Counted from the stretch's first letter, positions 8,533 through 18,260 are shown. The stretch: 64,000 nucleotides of DNA from an uncultured Bacteroidales bacterium (GCA_949298955.1 CASFYQ010000002.1:209091-273090); one strand, 5' to 3'. Notes: generated by a model from the sequence alone, not told the origin. A program made the numbers and translations.

Positions 8533-8557
8533 CAGTCATTGTCATGTTGGCTTTTTT
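8522..8557 (+). terminator. Attenuator-type terminator in the pyrBI leader
   Basis: A 13-bp stem (8522-8534 with 8540-8552, two G-U pairs, 5-nt loop) is followed by T6. It lies between the pyrB promoter and pyrB, and the gene on the other side is divergent, so it cannot be serving an upstream gene. The segment AAAAGCCA (8479-8486) is complementary to TGGCTTTT (8548-8555), the terminator's 3' arm and U-tract, giving an alternative antiterminator pairing. Confidence 0.75.
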
Positions 8558-8601
8558 CATGGGCAACCGCATTTGTAACCTATAAACAAATCATACCGAC
8601 G

Positions 8602-9516
8602 ATGAGACATGAGAGTTTAGTATCTATCACCGATTTTTCAAAAGAAGAAATTCTGGATCTGCTCCAAAAAGCGAGTCGATTCGAGGCAAATCCCAACCAG
8701 AAAATATTGGAGGGCAAAGTCGTGGCTACGCTATTTTTCGAGCCTTCGACTCGCACACGGCTCAGCTTCGAAACAGCCGTTAACCGGCTCGGCGGGAAAG
8801 TCATCGGATTCTCCGATGCCAGCACCACCAGTTCGTCGAAAGGCGAAACCTTGAAAGACACCATCATAATGGTAAGCAACTATGTCGACCTGATTATCAT
8901 GCGCCACCACCTCGAAGGGGCTGCCCGCTATGCATCTGAAATCTCGTCGGTTCCCATCATCAACGCAGGAGACGGCGCCAACCAGCACCCCTCGCAAACC
9001 ATGCTCGACCTCTATTCGATTTACAAAACACAAGGAACACTCTCCAACCTCAACATCACGATGGTGGGCGACTTGAAATACGGCCGCACGGTTCACTCCC
9101 TGCTCATGGCCATGTCGCATTTCAATCCCACCTTCCATTTCGTCGCTCCCGACGAGTTGAAAATGCCTGTCGAATACAAAGTATTCTGCGAAGAGCACCA
9201 CATTCCCTATTTCGAACACTCCGAGTTCTCCGAGGAGGTCATCAACCAGGCCGACATCCTGTACATGACCCGCGTACAGCGCGAACGGTTCACCGACCTC
9301 ATGGAGTATGAAAAGGTAAAGAACGTATACACCCTGCACAACAGCATGCTCGAGCACAGCAAAGACAACCTGCGCATACTGCACCCGCTGCCCCGTGTCA
9401 ACGAAATATCCTACGACGTCGACAGCAATCCCAAGGCTTACTATTTCCAACAGGCCAAAAACGGACTGTTTGCCCGGCAAGCCATCATTTGCAAAGTATT
9501 AGGAATTGAAGTTTAA
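8602..9516 (+). CDS. pyrB: Aspartate carbamoyltransferase catalytic subunit
   Basis: Catalyses carbamoyl phosphate plus L-aspartate to N-carbamoylaspartate, the committed step of pyrimidine synthesis. The 304-residue protein has the carbamoyl-phosphate loop S-T-R-T-R (49-53) and the C-terminal H-P-L-P-R motif of the aspartate domain. The ATG at 8602 matches the family N-terminus; an in-frame ATG at 8539 lies in the terminator stem and is not favoured. It is followed 21 nt later by pyrI, with which it forms the allosteric holoenzyme. Expression is probably set by the leader attenuator. Confidence 0.97.
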   Translation: MRHESLVSITDFSKEEILDLLQKASRFEANPNQKILEGKVVATLFFEPSTRTRLSFETAVNRLGGKVIGFSDASTTSSSKGETLKDTIIMVSNYVDLIIMRHHLEGAARYASEISSVPIINAGDGANQHPSQTMLDLYSIYKTQGTLSNLNITMVGDLKYGRTVHSLLMAMSHFNPTFHFVAPDELKMPVEYKVFCEEHHIPYFEHSEFSEEVINQADILYMTRVQRERFTDLMEYEKVKNVYTLHNSMLEHSKDNLRILHPLPRVNEISYDVDSNPKAYYFQQAKNGLFARQAIICKVLGIEV

Positions 9517-9537
9517 CCCCCTATCATTTCGAAAATC

Positions 9538-9999
9538 ATGAACGTCGAAAAGAAAGAACTAAAAGTAGCAGCCCTCGAAAACGGAACAGTAATCGACCAC
9601 ATTCCTTCGAACCAACTCTTCAAAGTCGTTTCGATTCTAAGGCTCGAAGACTGCACCAACAGCATAACCATAGGCAACAACCTGGCCAGCAAGAAAATAG
9701 GCAAAAAAGGAATCATCAAGGTGGCCGACCGCTTCTTTAAGGAAGAAGACTTGAACAAAATCGCTCTGGTAGCCCCCGAAGCCCAAATCAACATCATTCG
9801 CGACTACCGGGTGACCGAGAAACGCAAAGTGTCGCTCCCCGACGTGGTACACGGCATCATTCGCTGCGGAAACCCCAAATGTATCACCAACAACGAACCG
9901 ATGGAAACCATCTTCCACGTAACCGACAAGGTGAACATTCAAGTCAAGTGCCACTACTGCGAACGCTCGGTATCGAAAGACGAAATAGAAATCTGCTAA
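9538..9999 (+). CDS. pyrI: Aspartate carbamoyltransferase regulatory subunit
   Basis: Zinc-binding allosteric subunit (153 residues) that carries nucleotide effectors to the PyrB trimers. The four structural zinc ligands are Cys110, Cys115, Cys138 and Cys141 (CxxxxC and CxxC pairs), and the N-terminal nucleotide-binding fold has the G-T-V-I-D-H-I start. It directly follows pyrB and is read from the same transcript. The flavin reductase gene begins 13 nt downstream, so the operon may extend further. Confidence 0.97.
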   Translation: MNVEKKELKVAALENGTVIDHIPSNQLFKVVSILRLEDCTNSITIGNNLASKKIGKKGIIKVADRFFKEEDLNKIALVAPEAQINIIRDYRVTEKRKVSLPDVVHGIIRCGNPKCITNNEPMETIFHVTDKVNIQVKCHYCERSVSKDEIEIC

Positions 10000-10012
10000 C
10001 CATCGCCCCTTT

Positions 10013-10582
10013 ATGAAACAGAACTGGAAACCCGGGACTACCATCTACCCGCTGCCCGCCGTCCTGGTGAGTTGCGGCAGCGCTCCCGAAGAGTACAACC
10101 TGCTCACCGTGAGCTGGGTGGGCACGATATGCACCAACCCGCCCATGTGCTACGTATCGATACGGCCCGAACGGCACTCCTACGAGATTCTGCGCAAGAA
10201 CATGGAGTTTGTCATCAACCTCACGACGGTCGAGATGGCTCGTGCCACCGACTGGTGCGGGGTAACCTCGGGAAAAAACTACAACAAGTTCGAAAAAACC
10301 GGACTCACCCCCCGCAAGGCCCAAATCGTACAAGCTCCCTACGTCGATGAGTCGCCCCTCTGCATCGAATGCAAAGCCCGCGAGATTGTCCGCCTGGGTT
10401 CGCACGACATGTTCATTGCCGACGTCGTCAACCTGCTGGCCGACGACAAATACATCGACCCCGAAACCGGAGCCTTCGACATGCAGAAGGCCAATCTACT
10501 GGTCTATTCGCACGGGCACTACTACGAGATGGGGCAAGAGATAGGCAAATTCGGCTGGTCGGTTCAAAAGAAAAACAAGTAA
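10013..10582 (+). CDS. Flavin reductase-like FMN-binding split-barrel protein
   Basis: A 189-residue protein of the flavin reductase / FMN-binding family. Members bind FMN in a split beta-barrel and act as NAD(P)H:flavin reductases or flavoredoxins. Visible features are an N-terminal P-x-P-x-V-L-V-S-C-G core strand, N-L-L-T-V-S-W-V-G, the Y-V-S-I-R-P-E-R-x-S-Y segment typical of the FMN site, and C-G-V-T-S-G. Its partner enzyme is not evident. It lies tightly behind pyrI and 5 nt ahead of the beta-barrel gene; the grouping may be positional rather than functional. Confidence 0.85.
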   Translation: MKQNWKPGTTIYPLPAVLVSCGSAPEEYNLLTVSWVGTICTNPPMCYVSIRPERHSYEILRKNMEFVINLTTVEMARATDWCGVTSGKNYNKFEKTGLTPRKAQIVQAPYVDESPLCIECKAREIVRLGSHDMFIADVVNLLADDKYIDPETGAFDMQKANLLVYSHGHYYEMGQEIGKFGWSVQKKNK

Positions 10583-10587
10583 CGCGC

Positions 10588-11286
10588 ATGAAGAGACTGG
10601 TTTCCGTCATCTGTATCGCCCTCTCCCTGACCTTTGCCGCCCAAAGCCAGACCCAAGTCAAGGTGAAGGAACTGAACGTGAGCAAACGGTTCAACTGGGG
10701 CGTTCGGCTGGGGGTAACCGCGCCTCTGGTCGCCATACGACACATGACCCTCGACGGAAACCGTATCGACGAATCGAACTCCGGGTCGAGCTTAGGATTG
10801 ACAGGCTCGTTCATAGGCCGGTACAACATCAAGCGCCACTACATACAGCTCGAAATAGGCATGCACCAGTCGCACACCCGATTATACACACCCGAATACG
10901 GGCTGAACAAAATCAGCACATCGGCCTATGCCGTCGATGTGCCCATCTTGTACGGCTACAACATCACCAAGCACGGGCCTTTTCTCATGAACCTCTTTGC
11001 AGGGCCTCGCATCTCTTACGTTTGCAACGAGACCAGCCGCATCAATACCAGCAATTCGACTCGCAACCTAATCTACGACGACAAACCCGACAATTTTTCG
11101 TTCTATGCCACAAGCGGGCTCAGCACCACCATAGGCCACCTCTACATCGATTTCCGATATGCCTACTGCATACGGAACTCCAAAGACCAGTCGTTCCGAG
11201 TCAATCTCGACGACAATCGGGTGGGACAGGTAAAACTCTCGCGCAGGGTCAACGAATTGAGCATTTCAATAGGATATTTATGGTAA
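10588..11286 (+). CDS. Outer membrane beta-barrel protein
   Basis: A secreted protein of 232 residues with a signal peptide (M-K-R-L then a hydrophobic core ending A-A-Q-S-Q). It is followed by alternating amphipathic strands and a C-terminal aromatic residue (…G-Y-L-W), the pattern of small outer membrane barrels of the porT/OmpW-like superfamily in Bacteroidetes. The ATG at 10588, 5 nt after the flavin reductase stop, starts the signal peptide; a longer in-frame extension overlapping the previous gene is rejected. Function is unknown. Confidence 0.75.
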   Translation: MKRLVSVICIALSLTFAAQSQTQVKVKELNVSKRFNWGVRLGVTAPLVAIRHMTLDGNRIDESNSGSSLGLTGSFIGRYNIKRHYIQLEIGMHQSHTRLYTPEYGLNKISTSAYAVDVPILYGYNITKHGPFLMNLFAGPRISYVCNETSRINTSNSTRNLIYDDKPDNFSFYATSGLSTTIGHLYIDFRYAYCIRNSKDQSFRVNLDDNRVGQVKLSRRVNELSISIGYLW

Positions 11287-11309
11287 AAAACTTTTAATAC
11301 ACACCTAAC

Positions 11310-12590
11310 ATGAAAAGAGACAACATCATTTTCGACATCATCGAAAAAGAGAATCAACGACAACGTAAAGGAATCGAATTGATTGCCTCTGAAAACTTTG
11401 TCAGCGAACAAGTGATGCAGGCCATGGGATCCTGCCTGACCAACAAATACGCCGAAGGGTATCCCGGCAAACGCTATTACGGAGGCTGCGAAGTGGTGGA
11501 TCAAAGCGAACAAGTGGCCATCGACCGCATCAAAAAACTGTTCAACGCCGAGTGGGCCAACGTACAACCGCATTCGGGCGCACAAGCCAACATGGCCGTA
11601 TTCATGGCCGTGCTCAACCCCGGCGACAAATTCCTGGGACTGAACCTCTCGCATGGCGGTCACCTCTCGCACGGAAGCCCCGTGAATTTCTCGGGACTCA
11701 TGTTCCACCCGCTCGAATATAGCGTAAGAGAAGATACCGGCTATGTCGACTACGATATGATGGAAGAGGTGGCTCTGCGCGAACGCCCGAAACTCATCAT
11801 CGGCGGTGCTTCGGCCTACTCGCGCGAATGGGACTATGCCCGTATGCGCAAGATTGCCGACGAGATTGGAGCCATCTTCATGGTCGACATGGCTCACCCG
11901 GCCGGACTCATCGCTGCAGGATTACTCGAAAACCCGCTCAAATATGCCCACATCGTCACCTCGACAACTCACAAAACCCTGCGGGGGCCCCGTGGCGGTA
12001 TCATTCTGATGGGCAAAGATTTTGACAACCCTTGGGGCAAAAAGACTCCCAAAGGCGAAATCAAGAAAATGTCGGCCCTGCTCGACTCTGCCGTATTCCC
12101 CGGCGTACAGGGCGGCCCGCTCGAACATGTAATCGCAGCCAAAGCCGTAGCCTTCGGCGAAGCATTACAACCCGAGTATGTCGACTATCAGACTCAGGTA
12201 AAGAAAAACGCCGCGGCCATGGCACAAGCCTTTATGGACAAAGGCTACAAAATCATCTCCAACGGTACCGACAACCACTGCATGCTCATCGACCTGCGCA
12301 CCAAATTCCCCGAACTGACGGGTAAGGTAGCCGAGAAAGCTCTCGTACAGGCCGACATCACGGTCAACAAGAACATGGTGCCGTTCGACAGCCGCTCGCC
12401 GTTCCAGACCTCGGGTATCCGGGTAGGTACACCGGCCATCACCACCCGCGGCGCCAAAGAGGATATGATGCTCGAAATCGTCGAACTCATCGACACCGTG
12501 CTCTCCAACCCCGAAAGCGAAGCGGTAATCAAAGCCGTACGCGAGAAGGTGAACAGCATGATGAAGGACTATCCCATCTTTGCCTACTAA
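11310..12590 (+). CDS. glyA: Serine hydroxymethyltransferase
   Basis: PLP enzyme interconverting serine and glycine with tetrahydrofolate, the main source of one-carbon units. The 426-residue protein shows the N-terminal [22 protein letters not shown] and the PLP-lysine motif [12 protein letters not shown] with Lys222. It starts 23 nt after the beta-barrel gene and ends at a strong terminator, so it is either the last gene of the pyrBI unit or has its own promoter. Confidence 0.98.
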   Translation: MKRDNIIFDIIEKENQRQRKGIELIASENFVSEQVMQAMGSCLTNKYAEGYPGKRYYGGCEVVDQSEQVAIDRIKKLFNAEWANVQPHSGAQANMAVFMAVLNPGDKFLGLNLSHGGHLSHGSPVNFSGLMFHPLEYSVREDTGYVDYDMMEEVALRERPKLIIGGASAYSREWDYARMRKIADEIGAIFMVDMAHPAGLIAAGLLENPLKYAHIVTSTTHKTLRGPRGGIILMGKDFDNPWGKKTPKGEIKKMSALLDSAVFPGVQGGPLEHVIAAKAVAFGEALQPEYVDYQTQVKKNAAAMAQAFMDKGYKIISNGTDNHCMLIDLRTKFPELTGKVAEKALVQADITVNKNMVPFDSRSPFQTSGIRVGTPAITTRGAKEDMMLEIVELIDTVLSNPESEAVIKAVREKVNSMMKDYPIFAY

Positions 12591-12617
12591 GACTTACTGA
12601 ATCCAGAACTTTAATCC

Positions 12618-12650
12618 GGTACACTCCCGACGCGTCGGGAGTGTACCTTT
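12618..12650 (+). terminator. Intrinsic terminator after glyA
   Basis: A perfect 14-bp stem (12618-12631 with 12634-12647) with a 2-nt centre is followed by TTT. The palindrome is unusually complete for a terminator; the U-tract is short. Confidence 0.8.
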
Positions 12651-12669
12651 CATTTACACGACAGATTCC

Positions 12670-13383
12670 ATGAAAACAAGTTACAAATTCCTTTTGTCGG
12701 CCTTGATGCTTTTCGGAGCCTTCGCCCCCGAATGTGCCGCACAGGACTGGCCCAATCTCAACTGCTACCGCGAGGCCAACCGCACCCTCATGGAGGCCCG
12801 CCGCAACGACCCGGCCAACGCTCAGACCAACTGGGTGGTATTCATGGGCGACTCGGGAACCCAAGGATGGGCCGAGAAAGACCCCGACTTTTTCACCGAC
12901 AACCATTTCATAGGCCGAGGCATCAACGGACAGACGACTCCGCAGATGTTGCTGCGTTTCCGCCAAGACGCCATCGACCTCGACCCCAAGGCAATCGTAA
13001 TTCTGGGAGGTGCCAACGATATTGCCGGCAATACCGGCCCCTCGAACCACAAAATGATTATGGACAACCTCATGTCGATGGTCGAGCTGGCCCGGGCCAA
13101 CGGCATCAAGGTTGTGCTCTGCTCGGTTCTCCCCTCCAACCATTTCTACTGGATACCCGAGCTCAAACCGGCCGACGCCATCATCGAGCTGAACCGCCAG
13201 ATCAAAGCCTATGCCGAGGACAACCGAATACCCTTCGTCGACTACTATTCTGCACTCGTCGACGACAAGAAAGGGCTGAACCCGGCTTATGCCATAGACA
13301 GCGCGCACCCTTCGCTCGAAGGATACAAACTCATGGAACCGTTGGTAATCGCCGGTATTGAACAGGCTCTCTCGCACCGATAA
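12670..13383 (+). CDS. Secreted SGNH/GDSL hydrolase
   Basis: A 237-residue exported esterase-type hydrolase. A signal peptide (residues 1 to about 24, ending C-A-A-Q) is followed by SGNH blocks: F-M-G-D-S (nucleophile Ser), G-R-G-I-N-G (Gly), G-G-A-N-D-I (Asn) and the C-terminal D-S-A-H-P-S (Asp/His). Members remove acyl or acetyl groups from lipids or glycans in the periplasm or outside the cell. A hydrolase of a different SGNH subfamily lies convergently just downstream. The substrate is unknown. Confidence 0.88.
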   Translation: MKTSYKFLLSALMLFGAFAPECAAQDWPNLNCYREANRTLMEARRNDPANAQTNWVVFMGDSGTQGWAEKDPDFFTDNHFIGRGINGQTTPQMLLRFRQDAIDLDPKAIVILGGANDIAGNTGPSNHKMIMDNLMSMVELARANGIKVVLCSVLPSNHFYWIPELKPADAIIELNRQIKAYAEDNRIPFVDYYSALVDDKKGLNPAYAIDSAHPSLEGYKLMEPLVIAGIEQALSHR

Positions 13384-13405
13384 AAAGCGACTCCTACATA
13401 TACGG

Positions 13406-13443
13406 CCAAGGCCCGAGGCGAATCCCCGGGCCTTGGCTTTTTC
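13406..13443 (+). terminator. Intrinsic terminator between the two SGNH hydrolase genes
   Basis: The stem CCAAGGCCC/GGGCCTTGG (13406-13414 with 13428-13436) is followed by CTTTTT on the plus strand, ending transcription of the upstream hydrolase. Confidence 0.88.
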
Positions 13444-13461
13444 TATCGGGTCGGCATCGCA

Positions 13462-14550
13462 CTACCGTATACCATACCGTTTCAATATCTTCATAATCTG
13501 GGGCTGGTATTGTTTCACCAAACGGTCGAAACCCAAATCGTTGGGGTGAATACCATCGGACGACCCCTCGTGATCGGTACCGATGGCACGATTGTCACGA
13601 ATAAGATAGAGGTCTTCTATCCCTTGCTTCTTCAACAGTTCATATTGCTCGACAAAGGCCTTGCCTTGACGAGTGCAACGGTCGTACACCTGTTGGTCGC
13701 TATACCCGCCCTCACGCATATAGGTTTCAATCATAATGACAGGTACACCCGGGTGATGCTTGCGTATTGTCTTTACCAAATATTGGGTACGCTCGGTAAT
13801 CTCCTCGGGCGAAGGATTGGGCATACAGTCCAGCACGAAAGCATCGGCCTCGACATCTTTTATCATATCGGCTACGGTAGCCTCCATCTTGCCGCTACCG
13901 CTCAATCCGAAATTAATAAAATTAATACCTGTATTGCGCGCCATACGGGCCGGATAGGCCAACCCCGCACGACTGGCACAAGCCCCGTGCAGAATACTCG
14001 ACCCATACATCAGCACCCTGTGGCGGAAAGGCGAAGAATCGGCTGTGATGACCGAAGCCGAATCGACACCTATCTCGAGCGACGTCAGTTCATCGAACAA
14101 GGGGAGGTAGAGCAGAAACCGATGTTCTCCCGGTTTCAGATTGGCTACCAGCCGACTCTCGTGTTGCGTCTTCCCGGCTGCGGGGGTTCCTACTCCGGTC
14201 GGAATCCAACCTTCGTCGCTATACATATAGAGATCGAGCCCCCTATGAGCTATCGGTGTCATATTCCCCATTACCCCTTTGCTCCGGGTTGTCCAGCGGG
14301 CAACCACCTTAGAGCTGTTGGTCTTGAAACAGATGCTCAGGCCGGCCGGATAGGTAAACAACTTTTCCACCCGTTTCGGCATATTGCCATACTTTTCTAT
14401 GTCGACCCGATGATAAATATTCGCAGGAGTAGGCATCGCCTTGCCCACCAGAGTGAGACTACCGGCATCGACATACTTTAACTCGTTTGCCGACCACACC
14501 AATGCCGGCATCAAACAGCACAATGCAATGAATAAAATTCTACGTTTCAT
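13462..14550 (-). CDS. Secreted SGNH hydrolase with N-terminal GxDLY domain
   Basis: A 362-residue exported protein. The signal peptide is M-K-R-R-I-L-F… ending V-W-S-A. It is followed by a beta-sandwich-like domain with the G-L-D-L-Y signature (GxDLY family), then a Lipase_GDSL_3-type domain with Y-G-S-S-I (nucleophile), N-F-G-L-S-G and S-D-G-I-H-P-N-D at the C-terminus (Asp/His). It is likely a carbohydrate or lipid esterase acting outside the inner membrane. The ATG at 14550 gives a canonical signal peptide; an upstream in-frame ATG at 14574 adds eight residues. Confidence 0.85.
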   Translation of the reverse strand: MKRRILFIALCCLMPALVWSANELKYVDAGSLTLVGKAMPTPANIYHRVDIEKYGNMPKRVEKLFTYPAGLSICFKTNSSKVVARWTTRSKGVMGNMTPIAHRGLDLYMYSDEGWIPTGVGTPAAGKTQHESRLVANLKPGEHRFLLYLPLFDELTSLEIGVDSASVITADSSPFRHRVLMYGSSILHGACASRAGLAYPARMARNTGINFINFGLSGSGKMEATVADMIKDVEADAFVLDCMPNPSPEEITERTQYLVKTIRKHHPGVPVIMIETYMREGGYSDQQVYDRCTRQGKAFVEQYELLKKQGIEDLYLIRDNRAIGTDHEGSSDGIHPNDLGFDRLVKQYQPQIMKILKRYGIR

Positions 14551-14586
14551 GGTTTTTATATATTTATGTTTCACATGTGTTTCCGC

Positions 14587-17052
14587 TCAAAGGGGGTCGA
14601 CATCGTAATAAAGCAGCAACGATTTGAAACGGTCGTCGACCAACATATTCTCATAGATTTGCCGCAAGATTTCCTTCACCCGCGACATCGACGCCGCCAG
14701 CTCCATCTTCAACACCACCTTGCGAATATAAAGCGACTGTATGCGGGCTACCGGCGGATTGTCAGGCCCCAACACCCGACTGCCGAACACGTCGCGCAAC
14801 GCCGAGGTATAACGCACGGCCAACTCCTGCAAGAGGGTCTCGTCGCGATGTTTCAAATAAATGTATATCAACCGGGTATAAGGAGGATAAAAGAACGACT
14901 TGCGCTCGGCCAGCTGCCGGGTATACATGCCTTCGTAATCGTGGGCTATCACTTGGCGAATAAGGGGAGCCGAGGGGTCGGAGGTCTGCAAGACCACTAC
15001 CCCTTTTTTGTTCTTGCGCCCGGCCCGGCCCGAAACTTGCTCCATCATCTGGAAAGCCCGTTCATGAGCACGGAAATCGGGAAAATTCATCATCAGGTCG
15101 GCACTCAAAATGCCCACCACGCTCACATGATCGAAATCCAAGCCCTTGGTAATCATCTGCGTACCGATGAGAATCTTGTTTTTCCCTTTCGAAAAATCGT
15201 CGATAATCTGCTCATAGGCATTGCGCGAGCGAGTCGTGTCGAGATCCATGCGCGACACCGGCACATCGGGGAAATGCCGGGCAATATCCTCCTCGATGCG
15301 TTCGGTACCAAAGCCCATCACTCCGATAGTCGGTTGACCGCAGGCGGGACACACCCGGGGAATCTCATAGGTATAACCACAATAGTGGCAGGTGAGCTGG
15401 TTGTAACGTTTGTGGTAAGTGAGAGTCACGTCGCAATGCTCGCATTTGGGAATCCAGGCGCACTGCTTGCACTCGACCATGGGTGCAAAGCCACGGCGGT
15501 TTTGAAACAGAATAACTTGCTCTCCCTCCTGTAAAGCCGCCTGCATGCGATTGAGCAACTCGGGGGTAAAGTTCCCCTGCATGCGGTTTTTCTTGCGCAT
15601 CTCTTTCACATCGACCGGGACAATCTCGGGCAGCTCCACATCGTTGAAGCGCTTTTTCAACTCTACCAGCCCATATTTCCCCTGCCGAGCATTGAAATAG
15701 GTCTCGATAGCCGGCGTTGCAGTACCCAGCAACGTCTTGGCACCGTGCATCGAAGCCAGCATGATAGCGGCATTGCGGGCATGATAACGGGGAGCCGGGT
15801 CATACTGTTTGTAAGAGGTCTCGTGTTCCTCATCGACAATCACCAGACCCAGGTCGGCAAAAGGCAAGAAAATAGACGAGCGCACCCCCAAGACAAGCCG
15901 GGGCGACCGGTCGTCGAGCAATGTATTCCAAATTTCCACCCGCTCGTTGTCCGAGAACTTGGAGTGATAAATCATCAGCTTGTCGCCAAACATCTTGCGC
16001 AACCGATTGGTCAACTGGGTAGTCAAGGCAATCTCGGGCACCAGATAAAGCACCTGCCGTCCTTCGCACAGCACCCGCTGTATAAGATGAGCGTAAATCT
16101 CGGTCTTCCCGCTCGAGGTGACACCATGCAACAAAGTTACGGCATGTTCTTTGAACGAATCGAGTATCTGCCGGTAGGCTGCTTGCTGCAACTCGCTCAA
16201 CGGAGCAATCTCGCTTACCGGAAGAGCGGTCGTGTCGAAACGGCTTATCTCCTTTTTGTATACCTCGAAAATACCTTTCTCGACCATCGCCCCCAATATC
16301 GCCGACGATACCCCCGAGCGGTCGAGCAGACTTTTGCGGGAAACCTCGCGCAACTTGCCCCTCTGCATAAAGAGCGACAAATCGAGAAACGAGAGGAGCA
16401 TCACCTCCTGCTTCTTGGCCTGCTTCACCCGCTCGAAAGCCCGATGCAAAGCAGCCTCGTCGCCCGGCGCAAAGGTGAGACGGACGTAAGCCTCGGTTTT
16501 GGGACGATAGTGTGCCTTTATCTGCTCCGAAACAAACACCGCTTCGCGCTCCAACAAGAGGCGCAGCGTAGGCAACAGATTATGCATGCCGCTCTCCTTT
16601 TCGAGTTCTTGCACGGTCATGCGCGATTTTTTCGATAAAGCCGTCAACAACATCCATTCCCGCTCTTTCAGCCGGTCGTCATCAGGCTCCTCGAAATCGG
16701 GGTTCAAAGTCACAGTCGTCTCGCTTTCGAGTTTCAGCCCCGAAGGCAATGCCGCCTTGTAGACATCGCCTACCGAGCAGAGATAATAGTCGGCAATCCA
16801 TTCCCAAAACTGCAACTGCGGGCGTCGCAAAACAGGGCGATCATCGAGTATGGAAAGAATCTCTTTTACCTCGTAGCCCTGAGGCATGACATCGTGCAGC
16901 CGCACCACAATAGCTGTGTAGTATTTCTTGCGACCGAAAGGTACCACCACCCGGCTGCCGGGCTGCAACGCGACTTGCCAATCGGAAGGAATCCGATACG
17001 TAAAATATTTATAAAGAGGCAAGGGTAATACAACATCGGCAAATGCATTCAT
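14587..17052 (-). CDS. priA: Primosomal replication protein N' (PriA helicase)
   Basis: A superfamily 2 helicase that restarts stalled forks by loading the replicative helicase. The 821-residue protein has an N-terminal DNA-binding domain, Walker A G-V-T-S-S-G-K-T-E, a D-E-E-H box, two zinc-binding Cys clusters (C-K-Q-C … C-E-H-C and C-H-Y-C … C-P-A-C) and a C-terminal helicase core ending in Q-V-S-G-R-A-G-R. The start at 17052 is preceded, about 47 nt upstream, by a box of the dispersed palindrome-promoter repeat, which probably drives it. Confidence 0.96.
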   Translation of the reverse strand: MNAFADVVLPLPLYKYFTYRIPSDWQVALQPGSRVVVPFGRKKYYTAIVVRLHDVMPQGYEVKEILSILDDRPVLRRPQLQFWEWIADYYLCSVGDVYKAALPSGLKLESETTVTLNPDFEEPDDDRLKEREWMLLTALSKKSRMTVQELEKESGMHNLLPTLRLLLEREAVFVSEQIKAHYRPKTEAYVRLTFAPGDEAALHRAFERVKQAKKQEVMLLSFLDLSLFMQRGKLREVSRKSLLDRSGVSSAILGAMVEKGIFEVYKKEISRFDTTALPVSEIAPLSELQQAAYRQILDSFKEHAVTLLHGVTSSGKTEIYAHLIQRVLCEGRQVLYLVPEIALTTQLTNRLRKMFGDKLMIYHSKFSDNERVEIWNTLLDDRSPRLVLGVRSSIFLPFADLGLVIVDEEHETSYKQYDPAPRYHARNAAIMLASMHGAKTLLGTATPAIETYFNARQGKYGLVELKKRFNDVELPEIVPVDVKEMRKKNRMQGNFTPELLNRMQAALQEGEQVILFQNRRGFAPMVECKQCAWIPKCEHCDVTLTYHKRYNQLTCHYCGYTYEIPRVCPACGQPTIGVMGFGTERIEEDIARHFPDVPVSRMDLDTTRSRNAYEQIIDDFSKGKNKILIGTQMITKGLDFDHVSVVGILSADLMMNFPDFRAHERAFQMMEQVSGRAGRKNKKGVVVLQTSDPSAPLIRQVIAHDYEGMYTRQLAERKSFFYPPYTRLIYIYLKHRDETLLQELAVRYTSALRDVFGSRVLGPDNPPVARIQSLYIRKVVLKMELAASMSRVKEILRQIYENMLVDDRFKSLLLYYDVDPL

Positions 17053-17099
17053 AACGAAAAACTTTTCTTCCCGGGCAAAAATCCCGGCTCAATCTCGTA

Positions 17100-17285
17100 C
17101 AAAGATACGCAAAGGTGAGAGCAGAGACAAATGAAAACATGTGTTTTCAAATTTGGCGATGCCGAACCGAATCCAGTCTTCGTATAACAAAGATAATGAA
17201 AGTCGAAAGTAGAAAAACAAGCTCGCTTGATTTTTTTATACTGAGACGCATCTTATCTTATGAAAAGATAGTGAAAGGGAACAAG
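17100..17285 (-). repeat. Dispersed palindrome-promoter repeat, locus 1 (two units plus a partial), facing priA
   Basis: Read on the minus strand, two units each end in TATCTTTG (boxes 17100-17107 and 17188-17195), preceded by a partial third (17263-17270). Unit palindromes: GAAAAC/GTTTTC flanking ATGT near 17132-17149, and CAAGC/GCTTG near 17219-17229. The junction between the second and third units matches the one at locus 5 (53.48 kb) almost base for base. Confidence 0.8.
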
Positions 17286-17315
17286 GTTACTTGGATTTTT
17301 CCCTGTCCTGTCCGG

Positions 17316-18158
17316 TCATCTGTCAGGGCGGTTATCCTTCAAAAGATTATTCCTGTATTCAGTAGGATAAACTCCCAACCGCTTTTGCACATACCGACTG
17401 AAATAGGAGACGGAAGAGAAATTCATCTGCTCTGCAATTTCGGTCATGGAGAGTCCTTTTTGCCGAAGCAGGCGGGTGATTTCCTGCATGGTGAAGCGGT
17501 CTATCCAGTAAGAAGCCGGCTTCCCGCTTACCTTTTTGCATATTTCCGACAAATAGTGGGGCGTGATGCAAAGCCGTGACGCATAAAATTCGAGGGCTCG
17601 ATTTCGAATATACTCACCGTTATACAGCAATTCTATGAAGCCTCGTAACAGAGAGGTAACTCGCTCCGACACTTGCAAGTCCCTGTGGCTACGCGCGTGA
17701 ATGTCGTACAAGTCAAGAATATGGGCTGTCAGCAGGCTGCCTAACAATTCTTCTCGAAAAAAATGTTTCTCTTCTTCCATACGCATACGCAGATATTGCA
17801 AGGCGGCCTCGCATATCCGGAAATCCCGTTCGGAAAGTTTCATGACCGGATTCCGCAAAAGCGACAGATGCCCTATGATGCCATAATTACTGCGAATGGC
17901 AATCGAAGTAACGAATGCTTCCGAAAGGTTCATCAGAATACCTTGGAAATCATCTGATGCAGTGAAATCCGATGCAAGTGTCGCATTGGGCAGAATAACA
18001 TAGTCACCGGCTGCAATGTTATAATGGGTATCTTGAAAAGAGAATCCCATATTACCTTTTCGGCAAAGGATATGGATTACTCTTCCCGCATATCGCAAAG
18101 TATTAAAATCATGCCATGTATCGGCAAAAACAATACCATCAAATTTCGTATCGCTCAT
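17316..18158 (-). CDS. AraC family transcriptional regulator
   Basis: A 280-residue regulator with an N-terminal cupin-like sensor region (about 1-150) and a C-terminal double helix-turn-helix AraC/XylS domain (about 185-280). The latter has the second-helix signature M-T-E-I-A-E-Q-M-N-F-S-S-V-S-Y-F-S-R-Y-V-Q-K and G-V-Y-P-T-E-Y-R. It is transcribed away from the aldo/keto reductase and hydrolase genes, the usual layout for a regulator and its target. The intergenic inverted repeat at 18212-18242 is a candidate operator. The inducer is unknown. Confidence 0.88.
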   Translation of the reverse strand: MSDTKFDGIVFADTWHDFNTLRYAGRVIHILCRKGNMGFSFQDTHYNIAAGDYVILPNATLASDFTASDDFQGILMNLSEAFVTSIAIRSNYGIIGHLSLLRNPVMKLSERDFRICEAALQYLRMRMEEEKHFFREELLGSLLTAHILDLYDIHARSHRDLQVSERVTSLLRGFIELLYNGEYIRNRALEFYASRLCITPHYLSEICKKVSGKPASYWIDRFTMQEITRLLRQKGLSMTEIAEQMNFSSVSYFSRYVQKRLGVYPTEYRNNLLKDNRPDR

Positions 18159-18211
18159 TATCCAAATCTATTTATTGACAAAAATGCACAAAAACCACGA
18201 ATAGTGAAAAT

Positions 18212-18260
18212 ATTGCTCCAAATTATGAATCAATAGAGCAATAGACTCCCCGTAATTTTG
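18212..18260 (+). promoter_or_regulatory. Candidate AraC-type operator and -7 box of the reductase operon
   Basis: The inverted repeat ATTGCTC (18212-18218) / GAGCAAT (18236-18242) with a 17-nt spacer lies just upstream of TAATTTTG (18253-18260), a match to TAnnTTTG, in the divergent region. The position suits activator binding next to the -33 region. Confidence 0.45.

Noticed and set aside
8539..8601. Upstream in-frame ATG as the pyrB start
   Set aside because: It lies inside the leader terminator stem and adds residues absent from the catalytic subunit family; the ATG at 8602 fits.
12618..12647. Perfect 28-30 bp palindrome after glyA considered as an operator or attachment site
   Set aside because: Its position right after the stop codon and the following T run make a terminator the simplest reading.
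17100..17285. Repeat region considered as a CRISPR array or insertion sequence remnant
   Set aside because: Units are too few, not separated by unique spacers, and have no transposase fragment; position and the terminal TATCTTTG fit a promoter repeat.
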